A stretch of 64,000 bases of DNA from Puniceicoccaceae bacterium Marseille-Q1082 (GCA_904424815.1 CAJGBI010000001.1:1259671-1323670); one strand, 5' to 3'; shown: positions 1-8,570, numbered from the stretch's first letter. Numbers and translations: made by a program. Notes: generated by a model not told the origin, from the sequence alone.

Positions 1-645
1 CTCGCTGCCGAGGAACATCATGGTAAGGTCGGGGCCGGAGGCGTGGCGCGGAATCGGAAGCGTGTTGATGATTTCGCCGGTGGGGGTGACGACTTCGAGG
101 CTCATCACCATGTCCTCGATTTTGCCCCACTTGGTTGAGAGCACGCCGGTGCCGCGGTGGGCGAGGAACCCGCCTATGGTCGCGCACGCCACGGAAGCGG
201 GCAGGTGCATTGTGGAATAGCCGCTCTTGTTGACCGCCCATTCGAGGTGGCGAGCGATGATGCCGGTTTCGGCGGTGACGGTGAGCGACTGTTCGTCGAT
301 TTTAATCACCCTGTTCATGCGCTTGGTGTCGAGCACTATGCCGCCGAACACGGGGAGCGCCCCGCCCTGCGAGCCCGAACCGCCGCCCCAGGTGACGACG
401 GGAATCTTGTACTGGTTGGCGATTTTAATCACCTGCGCGACTTCCTCGGCGCTTCCGGGGTGGACGACAAAATCGGGCTTCTTGGTTTCCTTGCCGCGGT
501 CGTGCCACATTTCGGGAATCCAATAGTAGTCTATGGAATGGCCGAACTTGTCGGAATCCCCCGTGTTCACATATTCCGCCCCCACGGCGTCTTCGAGCTC
601 CGTGCGGACCATTTCAAACATGTAGTTGCCTTTTGAGACAAACAT
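1..645 (-). CDS. FAD-linked oxidase (glycolate/D-lactate oxidase GlcD-like), C-terminus beyond window
   Basis: Reading inward from an ATG at 645 (GGAG about 7 nt upstream) gives 215 open codons that run off the left edge. Residues 57-190 look like the FAD-binding PCMH fold of the GlcD / VAO family: a glycine-rich GGGSGSQGG turn at 87-95 for the FAD pyrophosphate, TAETG at 125-129, GTG at 166-168 and WGKIEDMV at 173-180. Such enzymes oxidise 2-hydroxyacids such as D-lactate or glycolate. It is the last visible gene of the sugar operon, 31 nt after the FGGY kinase, so oxidation of lactate made by the microcompartment pathway is a reasonable inference. The cap domain that would decide the substrate is outside the window. 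Confidence 0.82.
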   Translation of the reverse strand, partial: MFVSKGNYMFEMVRTELEDAVGAEYVNTGDSDKFGHSIDYYWIPEMWHDRGKETKKPDFVVHPGSAEEVAQVIKIANQYKIPVVTWGGGSGSQGGALPVFGGIVLDTKRMNRVIKIDEQSLTVTAETGIIARHLEWAVNKSGYSTMHLPASVACATIGGFLAHRGTGVLSTKWGKIEDMVMSLEVVTPTGEIINTLPIPRHASGPDLTMMFLGSE

Positions 646-676
646 TTTATTTCTCCTTACTGTTTGGTTTTGGAAA

Positions 677-2179
677 TTATTTCATTTTGTAGACGGGCGC
701 GAGCGCGTCGTGCGTCGCCTTGTATTTTTCAAACAGCTCCGCGTAGCGCGACGCCGACGACGGGTCGGGCTCCACGAACCTGCCTATTTTAAGGCACTTC
801 TTCACGGCGTCCGCGGGGCTATCGAAAGCGCCCGCGCCGACGCCCGCCAAGAGAGCGGCCCCGTATGAAGCGTCTCCCGGGACGGGAACAGCCACGGACA
901 TGTTGAACACGTCCGAGACTATAGAGCTCCAAAGGGGGCTTCTGGCGCCGCCGCCTATGAGGAATATGCGCTTTACCCCGAGCCCCATCTCCTCTATCGC
1001 CCCGTAGCAGTCTTTCAGCGAGAACGCGACCCCTTCCAGGAGGGCGCGCATGAAATCTCCGCGCGTGGAGGAAATGGATATTCCCGTGAAGCTCGCGCGC
1101 AGGTCGGAATCCCAGTACGGGGAACGCTCGCCCTGCAAATAGGGATGGAACATGACGCCGTTGGCGCCCACGGGCGACTTTTCGGCGAGAGCGTCCATGA
1201 GGGCGAACGCCCTCCCGCCCGTCGAGGCTGCGAGGGATTTTTCCGCATCGCAAAAGGCGTCGCGAAACCACCTCTGGCACAGCGCCGCAGCGTTGGTCGC
1301 CGAAACCGTGTACCACATGCCCTCGATTACGTGCGAATAGGTGAGAGTCGTCTTGAACGGGTGCGGTTCGGCGGTCATGACGTTGACGTTTCCCGCGGTG
1401 GCGAGCTTCAAAATGCAGTCGCCGGGCTCTATCGCGCCCGCGCCGTAGTCCTCGACGGCGGAATCGCTCGTGCCGCATACCACGGGGGTTCCCTCGGCGA
1501 TTCCGAGATCCCTCGCCGCCTGCGCCGTCACCCTGCCCGCGGGATCCGCCGGCTTGACGATCTCGGGCAGGGAGGCTAAATCAAGCCCCGAAAGCCCGAC
1601 GAGCCTCTCGCTCCACGACATGCTCTCCATGTCGAAAAAGAGCGTGCCCTGCGCCTCTATGTAGTCCGTAACCGCAACCCCCGTGACGAGGTACCGGACG
1701 TAGTCCTTTACAAACAGCACGCGGCGCGTCTTTTTGAGGACTTCGGGCTCGTTGTTTTTCAGCCACATCATCTGCGGAAGCGTCCAAGTGGGCGTCGGCA
1801 TCTGGTAGGCGGTTGAAAAAATCTCGTCGCGGCAGGTTTTGCGGAGCTCTTCGCACTCCGCAACGCTGCGCTGGTCGGTCCACATTATGGTCTTGCGGAC
1901 GGGAGACATATTGCCGTCGAGCAGCACCGCGTTGTGCGTCGAGCCGTCAAAGGAAACGGCGGCGACTTTCGACAAGTCCGCCCCTTTCGCGCCGACCTCG
2001 GCAACCGCCCTGCACATCGCGGCGTACCAGTCGGAGGGGTTTTGCTCCGACCAGCCCTGCCGCGGATATTCGGTCGGGTATTCGACCGAAGCGTCCGCGA
2101 CCACTTCGCCGCTCTCGGAGACGGCGGTCGCCTTGCAGCCGCCCGTCCCGAAATCGATGCCCAAAAACAGGCGGCGCAT
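677..2179 (-). CDS. FGGY-family carbohydrate kinase (xylulokinase-like)
   Basis: A 500-aa kinase, normal FGGY length. The start is the ATG at 2179, sharing one base with the stop of the upstream gene (TAATG); an in-frame extension upstream lies inside that gene and is not used. The phosphate-1 loop DFGTGG is at residues 9-14, the WSEQNP segment near 43-48, GTSDSAVEDYGAGA near 236-249, YLQGERSPYWD in the C-terminal half and the adenosine-binding IGGGARSPLW near 410-420. The closest recognisable relatives are xylulokinases. Because a FucI/AraA-like isomerase and a class II aldolase are encoded nearby, phosphorylation of L-fuculose, L-rhamnulose or another ketose at C1 or C5 is plausible; the sequence alone does not settle the substrate. 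Confidence 0.88.
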   Translation of the reverse strand: MRRLFLGIDFGTGGCKATAVSESGEVVADASVEYPTEYPRQGWSEQNPSDWYAAMCRAVAEVGAKGADLSKVAAVSFDGSTHNAVLLDGNMSPVRKTIMWTDQRSVAECEELRKTCRDEIFSTAYQMPTPTWTLPQMMWLKNNEPEVLKKTRRVLFVKDYVRYLVTGVAVTDYIEAQGTLFFDMESMSWSERLVGLSGLDLASLPEIVKPADPAGRVTAQAARDLGIAEGTPVVCGTSDSAVEDYGAGAIEPGDCILKLATAGNVNVMTAEPHPFKTTLTYSHVIEGMWYTVSATNAAALCQRWFRDAFCDAEKSLAASTGGRAFALMDALAEKSPVGANGVMFHPYLQGERSPYWDSDLRASFTGISISSTRGDFMRALLEGVAFSLKDCYGAIEEMGLGVKRIFLIGGGARSPLWSSIVSDVFNMSVAVPVPGDASYGAALLAGVGAGAFDSPADAVKKCLKIGRFVEPDPSSASRYAELFEKYKATHDALAPVYKMK

Positions 2180-2985
2180 TATTTGCCCACCACCCATTTG
2201 TGCGCGGGATCCATCGACGAGATGAGCCCCCTGTTGTTCTGCCCGCACATCGTCCAGAGGTAGTACATGTCGTACCCCGGCGCGCCGCAGAGCGGATGGT
2301 ACCCCTCGGCTATCGCGACGGTGTCGTAATTCTTGACGGTGTACGTCTCGTCGATGCGGCCGTCGGGAGTGTAGATTTTCTGTATCCCGAAGCCCTGCGG
2401 GGGATTAAAGAGATAGAAGTAGGTCTCTTCCATGTCGATTTCCTCCGGAGGATTGTCGACGTCGTGGCGGTGCGGCGGATAGCCCGACCAGTTGCCGGAC
2501 GGTATCATGCCCTCGCCTATATAGAAGTGCTCGGAGTCGAACTTTTCGTCCAGCATCACGGTAGCGCGGCGCGTGAAGTTGTCCCTGCCAAGCTCGAACG
2601 AGCGCGTCATTTCGGGCGTGATGAGGGTGGGCTTTGCCGTGTCGCGCGAGGCGGGCGCGATATTCACCGCGATTTCCACGTCGGTCGTCGCGGCGATTTC
2701 ATAGGAAGTGCGGCGCGGCAGGTAGACGGTGTGCGGCGCGCCGTCGAAGGGGTTTAACCGCCCCCCGACTTCCGGAAATTCAAAGCCGTCGCCCTTCATG
2801 GCGCACCTGCCGCCGAGCAGGACGAGAGCAACTTCGGTCTCGCCCGTCGAGCCCGCGTAGGTTCCGCCGCCCGCGATTTTCAGAACCGCGAACGACGTGA
2901 GTTTCATATTGTACTGCCCGCGCTCGAAGACGGGGTTGTACCCGTCCTTGGGCGCGAGATGCACGAGGAATTTGTCGCTTGACAT
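2179..2985 (-). CDS. iolB: 5-deoxy-glucuronate isomerase-like cupin (IolB family)
   Basis: 268 aa with the whole IolB pattern: SGNWSGYPPHRHD at residues 163-175, NPPEE, EETYFYLFNPPQGFG at 186-200, VKNYDTV at 217-223, GYHP at 228-231 and APGYDMYYLW at 235-244. The cupin metal ligands are visible as H172, H174, a Glu of the EET motif and H230. IolB converts 5-deoxy-D-glucuronate to 2-deoxy-5-keto-D-gluconate in myo-inositol breakdown. No other clear iol gene is visible, although the PfkB kinase two genes upstream could in principle be an IolC. The gene lies 22 nt after the isomerase gene and overlaps the FGGY kinase by one base, so it belongs to the same transcript. It may act on another deoxysugar acid here. 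Confidence 0.85.
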   Translation of the reverse strand: MSSDKFLVHLAPKDGYNPVFERGQYNMKLTSFAVLKIAGGGTYAGSTGETEVALVLLGGRCAMKGDGFEFPEVGGRLNPFDGAPHTVYLPRRTSYEIAATTDVEIAVNIAPASRDTAKPTLITPEMTRSFELGRDNFTRRATVMLDEKFDSEHFYIGEGMIPSGNWSGYPPHRHDVDNPPEEIDMEETYFYLFNPPQGFGIQKIYTPDGRIDETYTVKNYDTVAIAEGYHPLCGAPGYDMYYLWTMCGQNNRGLISSMDPAHKWVVGK

Positions 2986-3007
2986 CGCTTTTTTCGGATT
3001 TTTGGGG

Positions 3008-4369
3008 TTATTTGAGGAGTATCGGCTCGATGTCCATTATGCGGCAGTAATCGAGCAGCTCCTTGGTTATGTCGCCGTAGGCCATCGAGAAGTGGTGCTC
3101 GAAGCCCTGGTTGATGACGGTGTCGCGCAGCCGTTCGCAGCCGGCGTCGAACTTGACTTTCAGCGGATTGCCGCGCACGAACAGGTCGGTGTCTATCGCC
3201 TCGCCGGGAGCGATGAGCATTCTGAACCCGTCGCCGTCGCGCGTTTCGCCGAGGCGCGCGAGCGTCACGCGGCCGGGCTTGAGCGGGAACTCGTTGACGA
3301 CGCCCTTGGTGACGACCGTCGAGCTGTTGCGCAGGGAGTTCTTGAAGCCCTTCTTGCAGAGCTTGCACGGGGCGGCGCCGCAGTGCCAGACTACGCCGTA
3401 TTCCTTGTCGGGCTCGCACATTATGAGGTCGCAGAAGAACGGCAGGTCTCCGGTGAGCTCGTATTGCAGGCGCATGAGCACGGCTCCGTAAACGTCGCCC
3501 TCGCAGGCGGTGATGACGCCGTGGTTGGTGAGGTGCCCGAGCGTCGAGCACGCGGTGATGCCGTAGAGGTCGGAGTTGATGACTTCGGGCCAGCAGCGGA
3601 ACGCGAAGGTGTCCACGCCGAACTTCTTCCTCATGCCGCAGACGGCGGCGTAGAGGGCGGCGGACTTTTTGAGGTCTTCCTCGGAGGATTCCGCGCCGGC
3701 GGCGTCGGATTTCACGATTTTAAGCGCCTCGTCGAGCTCCGCCTGCGGGATGTTCTTGGCGTCGTTCATGACCTCGAGCATCATTATGTATTTGAGCTCG
3801 GGCCCGAGCTTTGCGCGCAGCATCATTTCGTCGCAGCTGGAGGTGTAGAAGCCCGGGACGCGCCCGCCGACCAGGCCTATGCGCATATTGGAAACCGCGT
3901 CCATTGCGCGGACGACGCGGACCGCCTTGTCGAGCCCCTGCTGCGCCTTTTCGTCGCCGATGTTTCCGTGGACGTGGAAATACGGAATGTGGAAGCGGTA
4001 CATGAAGTGCGAGTTCATGTTGGCCGCGCAGAAAGAATTTGCCTGAAGCCTTCCGCCCGCGGGATCGGGCTCCACTATCGACCAGAGGACGACGGGAACT
4101 TTGAGCCGCTTGGCGAAGAGGGAAACTATGGTGCCGAGCGCAAACGTCGCAAAGAGCGCGACTATCATGTCGGGGCGCTCCTTTTCAAAGCGCTCGAGGA
4201 TTTCGAGAGCCTGGGGCTCGGTTTCAATCATGTCCTCGCCGCCGACGATTTCCACGCCGTCGATTTTGCGCAGCATTTCGAGCGCGTCGCGGCGCTGCTT
4301 CTGCATGGCTTCGTTAGTCCAGTTTACCTTCGTGAGCGGAAGGAAACCTATTTTGATTTTTTTGCTCAT
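3008..4369 (-). CDS. L-fucose/L-arabinose isomerase superfamily protein (COG2407-like)
   Basis: 453 aa, shorter than FucI (about 590) and close to the shorter FucI-related proteins. Segments typical of the superfamily are the N-terminal Rossmann-like part (IKIGFLPLTKVNW at 5-17), LVGGRVPGFYTSS near 166-178, a central part with FAFRCWPEVINSDLYG and a GVITACEGDVYGA segment carrying an acidic metal ligand, and a C-terminal GFEHHFSMAYGD that resembles the histidine-bearing metal site. The family interconverts aldoses and ketoses using Mn2+ or a similar metal. It sits between the PfkB kinase (33 nt) and iolB (22 nt). In a PVM-type microcompartment context it would supply fuculose or rhamnulose, but this subfamily is functionally diverse, so the substrate is open. 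Confidence 0.8.
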   Translation of the reverse strand: MSKKIKIGFLPLTKVNWTNEAMQKQRRDALEMLRKIDGVEIVGGEDMIETEPQALEILERFEKERPDMIVALFATFALGTIVSLFAKRLKVPVVLWSIVEPDPAGGRLQANSFCAANMNSHFMYRFHIPYFHVHGNIGDEKAQQGLDKAVRVVRAMDAVSNMRIGLVGGRVPGFYTSSCDEMMLRAKLGPELKYIMMLEVMNDAKNIPQAELDEALKIVKSDAAGAESSEEDLKKSAALYAAVCGMRKKFGVDTFAFRCWPEVINSDLYGITACSTLGHLTNHGVITACEGDVYGAVLMRLQYELTGDLPFFCDLIMCEPDKEYGVVWHCGAAPCKLCKKGFKNSLRNSSTVVTKGVVNEFPLKPGRVTLARLGETRDGDGFRMLIAPGEAIDTDLFVRGNPLKVKFDAGCERLRDTVINQGFEHHFSMAYGDITKELLDYCRIMDIEPILLK

Positions 4370-4402
4370 AGTCTGCTCCTTTTATTTTCGTTTTTATTTA
4401 AA

Positions 4403-5308
4403 TTACCTTTTGGATAGAAATTCGTCCACCTGCGCGCGGGAGGGCGCCGTCATGCGGCCGCCGAGCCCCGCGCATTTGAGGGCCGCGCAAGCCGCGCCGA
4501 AGCGCTGGCACTCCATCAAATCCCGGGTTTCGAGATACCTCACGGCAAAGCCGGTGTGGAAGAGGTCGCCCGCGCCTGTCGTGTCAACGACCTCCACGCC
4601 GTCAAAAGCGGGGCACTTTACAAACCTGCCGCCATCGTACATCATGGAGCCGCGCGCGCCCATAGTGCAGCCCGTCACTTTCGCGCCGTACTCGGCGAGC
4701 TTGGGAAGGGCCCTTTCGAGATCCTCCTCCTTAGTCCACGCGCGGGCGAACGCTTCGGAAGCGATGAGCAAATCGGCGTAGGGCAAAAGCTCGGCTACGC
4801 CGTCGCGGACGGTGCCGGCGTCGAAATTAACGAGCACCCCCAGCTCCTTCGCCCGCTTGACCGCGGCGAGCGCGCCTTTGGGGTTGTGCCCGTCTATGTG
4901 CAGAATTTTTGCGCCCTCCAAAAGCGACAAATCTACTTCGTCCGCCTCGAGCTCCGGAGTGTTGCCGCGCGTCCACGCCACGCTGCGCGCGCCGGTGGGC
5001 TCGTCTATCCAGCAGTACGCCAGCGGGGACTCGCAGCCGCCGCGCACTCTTATGCCGCGCGTGCACACCTTTTCCGCCTCGAAATCCTCCAGCATTTTTT
5101 TGCCGTCCGCGTCGTCGCCGATGGCGCTCACGAAAGCCGCCCTCAGTCCGAGTTTGGAGGCCGCCACGGTCGAGTTGCCGGCGGGCCCCCCGCCCTGTAT
5201 CAGGCGCTTTATGATTTTCACCTTGCTGTCAATCGGAATGTGCGGGAGTATGCAGAGATAGTCGTTGCTGCAAAACCCGAGCCCCACGAAGTCGAAAGAT
5301 TTTTCCAT
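4403..5308 (-). CDS. PfkB-family sugar kinase (ribokinase-like)
   Basis: 301 aa. The PfkB signature 1 region with GGGPAGN is near residues 37-43, and signature 2, DTTGAGDLFHTGFA, near 241-254 carries the catalytic Asp and the anion hole. The middle has the usual alternating strands with NFDAGTVRDG. It is the first gene of the minus-strand sugar operon, reading away from the lacI-type gene. Substrates of the family include ribose, fructose, 2-keto-3-deoxygluconate and 2-deoxy-5-keto-gluconate; next to iolB the last of these (IolC activity) is worth testing. No Shine-Dalgarno sequence is seen before the ATG. Confidence 0.87.
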   Translation of the reverse strand: MEKSFDFVGLGFCSNDYLCILPHIPIDSKVKIIKRLIQGGGPAGNSTVAASKLGLRAAFVSAIGDDADGKKMLEDFEAEKVCTRGIRVRGGCESPLAYCWIDEPTGARSVAWTRGNTPELEADEVDLSLLEGAKILHIDGHNPKGALAAVKRAKELGVLVNFDAGTVRDGVAELLPYADLLIASEAFARAWTKEEDLERALPKLAEYGAKVTGCTMGARGSMMYDGGRFVKCPAFDGVEVVDTTGAGDLFHTGFAVRYLETRDLMECQRFGAACAALKCAGLGGRMTAPSRAQVDEFLSKR

Positions 5309-5373
5309 ATTGCGATTTTTGGTTGCGTTAAATTTCCCTTAACTGCCGCGATTCAACCACAGCAAGCGCGCTA

Positions 5374-5390
5374 TGGCAAGAATCTTGCCA
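5374..5390. promoter_or_regulatory. LacI-type operator palindrome
   Basis: TGGCAAGAATCTTGCCA is a perfect inverted repeat with 8-bp arms and a single central base. Its odd length and size fit LacI/GalR-family sites. It lies in the 190-bp gap between the divergent pfkB operon and the LacI-family gene, so local control of both is likely; binding itself is inferred. Confidence 0.7.
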
Positions 5391-5461
5391 AAAAATATTG
5401 TTAAACAGTTTGACACCGCTTAAACAAAGGCGGCTTTGCGAGGAAAATCCCTCTTTTTGCG

Positions 5462-5490
5462 TTGACGCGCCGCAAAAAAAACCGCATTCT
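5462..5490 (+). promoter_or_regulatory. Promoter of the LacI-family gene (leaderless type)
   Basis: TTGACG (5462-5467), 17-bp spacer, CATTCT (5485-5490), then only 8 nt to the ATG at 5499. Transcription would begin at or next to the start codon; no Shine-Dalgarno sequence is present. Confidence 0.6.
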
Positions 5491-5498
5491 GCGTCCAT

Positions 5499-6599
5499 AT
5501 GGCAGAGTTTGTCACAAAACCCGCGGCGTACGTTTCGATAAGGGAGCTCGCCAACAGGCTCGGAATTTCAAAGGGGACGGTATCCCTCGCGCTAAACGAC
5601 TCCCCGCGCGTCAAGGCCTCGACCGTAAAGAGGGTGAAGGCCGCCGCGAAAGCCGCCGGATACCAGAGGAACGCGATGGTTTCAACCATGATGTCCTCTA
5701 TGCGCAAGTCGGCGATGGGAAGGTTCAGGGAGGTCGTGGCGCTGCTGAACGGCAACAAGGACAGGGACGCGTTCAAAAACCACCCCACCCTGCCCCAATA
5801 CAAGGCGGGAATCGACGAAGAAGCCGCGGAGCTCGGCTTCAAGATAGACGAATTCTGGCTGCTCGACCCGCAGCTGACGCGCAAGAAGCTCTCGGCAATC
5901 CTGCACGCGCGCGGCATACGCGGCTGCATAATTATGGGGCACACCGAGGAGGGGGTATTCGAGCCCTATTCAAAAATCTGGGACGACTTCAAAATAGTGT
6001 CGGTGGGCATAAGCGTCCACAACCCGGCCTACGAGCTCGTCTCGTCCAACCAGTTTGAAGTGGCGAAGGCGACCGTCGAAAACCTGTATGAAATGGGCTT
6101 CCGCCGGCCGGCGTTCATAGTTGACGAAAGGATAGACGGAATGGTGGACGGCAGGTTTTACGGCGGTTTTTTCAGGGCGCAGTTCGAGATGCCGCGCTCT
6201 TCGCGCATAGACCCGTTCACCGAAAACCTCGACAGCCCGACGTATTATGAAAACCTCGTCAAATATATAGAGCGCGAGGAGCCCGACGTGCTCATATACA
6301 TGCTCGGCAAAACGGGGGATTTCCTATACAAAAAAGTGCGAAGGAAAGACGGCTCGCGCTATCCGCTCGTGCAGCTCGAGAGGCGCAACGACTGCACAAT
6401 TCCCAAGCGCGTGTGGAGCGGAATGGAGCAGAACAACCACATCGCCGGGCACCTCTCCGTGCGCAGGCTCGCGACGCTGCTGAATATATCCTCGCCGCAC
6501 AACCAGAATTCCACAACCCTCATTCCGCCGACATGGGTGGCGTCGGAATACCTCAAAAAAGAGGCCGAAAAGCTGAAAGCCGCCCGCAAAAGGAAGTAA
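5499..6599 (+). CDS. LacI-family transcriptional regulator
   Basis: 366 aa. The helix-turn-helix is at about residues 12-60: VSIRELANRLGISKGTVSLALN, then the RVKASTVKRVKAAAKAAGY hinge-side segment. The C-terminal two-thirds is a periplasmic-binding-protein-like effector domain, and the end has PPTWVASEYLKK followed by a basic tail. It is transcribed away from the sugar operon with a perfect palindromic site between them, so it most likely senses the sugar or a phosphorylated intermediate of this pathway. Whether it also controls the microcompartment operon 5.5 kb downstream is unknown; the same palindrome was not seen upstream of that operon. Confidence 0.92.
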   Translation: MAEFVTKPAAYVSIRELANRLGISKGTVSLALNDSPRVKASTVKRVKAAAKAAGYQRNAMVSTMMSSMRKSAMGRFREVVALLNGNKDRDAFKNHPTLPQYKAGIDEEAAELGFKIDEFWLLDPQLTRKKLSAILHARGIRGCIIMGHTEEGVFEPYSKIWDDFKIVSVGISVHNPAYELVSSNQFEVAKATVENLYEMGFRRPAFIVDERIDGMVDGRFYGGFFRAQFEMPRSSRIDPFTENLDSPTYYENLVKYIEREEPDVLIYMLGKTGDFLYKKVRRKDGSRYPLVQLERRNDCTIPKRVWSGMEQNNHIAGHLSVRRLATLLNISSPHNQNSTTLIPPTWVASEYLKKEAEKLKAARKRK

Positions 6600-6698
6600 A
6601 CGGGTTTACGGTCAACGAATTTGGGAGAAATCCGCCTTTGGCGCGCCCGCGCGGCGGAATATCGGATTGGGAAAACAAAATCGGCGCAAAGAAAATTT

Positions 6699-7808
6699 AT
6701 GAAAAATCCGGCAAACATAATGGCATTGGCGCTCGCAGCGGCGTTGGCGGCGTCGGTTGCGCGCGGCGGCGAAAGCGCGCAAACCCCCGACCTCGACTGG
6801 CGCGAAATCTCCGAAATCGGAACCGAGGGGCAGGCGTGGAAAGGGGAAAAATTCCCCTACCCGTACGCGAGAATTCCCCTGAAATTCAAAGGCAATGTGA
6901 CGAAAAACGTCTGGGCGAACTCCCTGACGCCAACGGGAATGAGCGCGACTTTCGAGACTGATTCCGACCAGATATGGATAAGCCGCGAATTTCTCCATGG
7001 CAATCCGAACCCGTTTTGGTTCGGAAATTCGGGCTTCGACCTCTACGCCGCCGACAAAGACGGAAACTTCCGGTGGCTGGCGACCACCCCGATAGCCCGC
7101 ATAAAGGACAATTCCAAAACGTACAAGCTCTCCAGCCTGCTCGGCGGCAAACCCCGCATGTACCGCGTATACCTGCCGCTGCGCAATATCTTAACGAGCG
7201 CCAAAATCGGGGTCAAAAAGGGCTCGAGCTTCAAGCCCGCCCCGCAGCCCGCCGAAAAGCCGCTCGTATTCTACGGGACGTCGATAGTCCACGGGGCGTG
7301 GGCCACGCACTCGGGGCTCTCGCACCCGTCGGCGATAGGCAGGATGCTCAAAATGCCCGTCGTCAACCTCGGCTTCTCAGGCTCCGCCCAAATGGAAACC
7401 GGAATGGCGGAGACGCTCGCAACCATAGACGCCGCAATCTATGTAATAGACGCCACCCAGAATATGAGCGAAAAACTCGTTAGGGAGCGGTGCGAAAAAT
7501 TCCTGCGCCGCCTGCGCGAGCTGCGCCCCAACACCCCGATTTTAGTGGCGGAGGAGGCCACGAGCGCGACCGCGTGGTACTGGCGCGATTCCGACGGGCC
7601 ATACCTCGCCCCGAAGTGCGCCGCCCAGCGCGAAATTGTAAAAAGGCTCCAGAGCGAGGGCGATAAAAACCTGCACTACATAGGCGGAGAATGGCTGTTC
7701 GGAAAAGACGGCGAAGCCTCGCCCGACAACTGCCACCCGGGAGACCTCGGGATGAAAGCCATGGCGGAAAGGTTTGCGCCGGCAATCGAAAAAATACTGA
7801 AAAAATAA
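6699..7808 (+). CDS. Secreted SGNH/GDSL-family hydrolase, two-domain
   Basis: 369 aa from the ATG at 6699; an earlier in-frame start exists but the signal peptide (MKNPANIMALALAAALAASVA) begins here. After export comes an N-terminal beta-rich domain, then the SGNH hydrolase: block I GTSIVHG near residues 193-199 with the nucleophile Ser, a Gly block (VNLGFSGSAQM), and the Asp/His pair in SPDNCHPGD near the C-terminus. Family members are carbohydrate or lipid esterases, often acting on acylated plant polysaccharides. A weak promoter (TTGGGA, 17 bp, AGAAAA) lies directly before the ATG. Likely a deacetylase working with the secreted glycosidases in this window. Confidence 0.85.
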   Translation: MKNPANIMALALAAALAASVARGGESAQTPDLDWREISEIGTEGQAWKGEKFPYPYARIPLKFKGNVTKNVWANSLTPTGMSATFETDSDQIWISREFLHGNPNPFWFGNSGFDLYAADKDGNFRWLATTPIARIKDNSKTYKLSSLLGGKPRMYRVYLPLRNILTSAKIGVKKGSSFKPAPQPAEKPLVFYGTSIVHGAWATHSGLSHPSAIGRMLKMPVVNLGFSGSAQMETGMAETLATIDAAIYVIDATQNMSEKLVRERCEKFLRRLRELRPNTPILVAEEATSATAWYWRDSDGPYLAPKCAAQREIVKRLQSEGDKNLHYIGGEWLFGKDGEASPDNCHPGDLGMKAMAERFAPAIEKILKK

Positions 7809-7819
7809 AACGCCTTCCG

Positions 7820-7846
7820 GAGCCCCGCCCCCGAGCGGGGCTTTTT
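7820..7846 (+). terminator. Intrinsic terminator after the SGNH hydrolase
   Basis: AGCCCCG (7821-7827) pairs with CGGGGCT (7836-7842), followed by a short T run, 14 nt after the stop codon. Confidence 0.75.
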
Positions 7847-7893
7847 GCCGGCCCCAAAACCGGCCGCGCCAAATAAAAACGCGTATTTTTGTG

Positions 7894-7922
7894 TTGATTT
7901 GCGGCATGGGCGGGGCATAAAT
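7894..7922 (+). promoter_or_regulatory. Promoter of the ybaK-like gene (leaderless type)
   Basis: TTGATT (7894-7899), 17-bp spacer, ATAAAT (7917-7922), then 9 nt to the ATG at 7932, with no Shine-Dalgarno sequence. Confidence 0.55.
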
Positions 7923-7931
7923 GCCGGCGAC

Positions 7932-8402
7932 ATGGAACACAAGACAAACGCCGTCCGCATGCTCGAACAGAAGAAAATCCCGCACGAAGTCCTCGACTGC
8001 GGGATAACCGAGGCGGTGAGCGGAACGCGGATGGCGCAACTGCTCGGCGAAAACCCCGACTCGGTTTTCAAAACGCTCGTGACGGTCGGGAAATCGGGGG
8101 AGCATTACGTGTTCATGATACCCGTGGACCGTGAGCTCGACCTCAAAAAGGCCGCCGCGGCGGTCGGCGAAAAATCGGTTGCCATGGTAAAATCGAAAGA
8201 CCTGCTGCCCACAACCGGCTACGTGCACGGGGGCTGCTCGCCGATAGGGATGAAAAAGGCATTCAAGACTTCGATAGACTCCTCCGCGAAAAATTTTGAA
8301 AAAATCCTGTTCAGCGCGGGCAGAATAGGCCTGCAAATAAAGGCCCCCGCGAGCGCCGTCGAAAAATTCGCCAGGACAAAATACGCCGATCTCACAGTAT
8401 AA
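7932..8402 (+). CDS. ybaK: Cys-tRNA(Pro)/aminoacyl-tRNA deacylase, YbaK family
   Basis: 156 aa, the normal length of YbaK. The start at 7932 is chosen over an upstream in-frame ATG because the family begins at the TNAVRML segment and a promoter sits just before this ATG. VFKTLV at residues 45-50 carries the conserved lysine (K47, equivalent to the catalytic Lys of YbaK); HGGCSPIGMKK near 98-108 is the second family motif. The enzyme clears Cys mischarged onto tRNA-Pro and acts in the cytoplasm in trans to ProRS. It stands alone between a terminator and a PEP-CTERM gene. Confidence 0.92.
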   Translation: MEHKTNAVRMLEQKKIPHEVLDCGITEAVSGTRMAQLLGENPDSVFKTLVTVGKSGEHYVFMIPVDRELDLKKAAAAVGEKSVAMVKSKDLLPTTGYVHGGCSPIGMKKAFKTSIDSSAKNFEKILFSAGRIGLQIKAPASAVEKFARTKYADLTV

Positions 8403-8514
8403 CGGCGGCGCAAAAGACGGCGGCAAGACCGCGCCCCGCTTTCGTCCAACCGGCATGCCGCGCCCGAAATTTCCGCGCGCGCAAAAAGACGGGGAACGGT
8501 AATTTGTAAAATGT

Positions 8515-8570
8515 TTGACATTTATAACCACAATGATAACGAATTAATAGATTATGAATTAATAGATTAT
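8515..8570 (+). promoter_or_regulatory. PEP-CTERM gene promoter with a 15-bp tandem duplication over the start codon
   Basis: TTGACA (8515-8520), 16-bp spacer, TAACGA (8537-8542). Two identical 15-bp units, GAATTAATAGATTAT, lie at 8541-8555 and 8556-8570. The first unit creates ATG AAT TAA at 8554; the real start is in the second. Without the duplication the -10 to ATG gap would be 11 nt, exactly as at the other two PEP-CTERM genes. Confidence 0.6.

Noticed and set aside
2897-4417. 506-codon plus-strand frame opposite the isomerase gene
   Set aside because: It is the antisense shadow of the isomerase; no family resemblance and the opposing gene is clearly real.
7845-7931. N-terminal extension of the YbaK-like protein
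   Set aside because: It would start inside the preceding terminator's T run and precede the promoter; the family begins at the later ATG.
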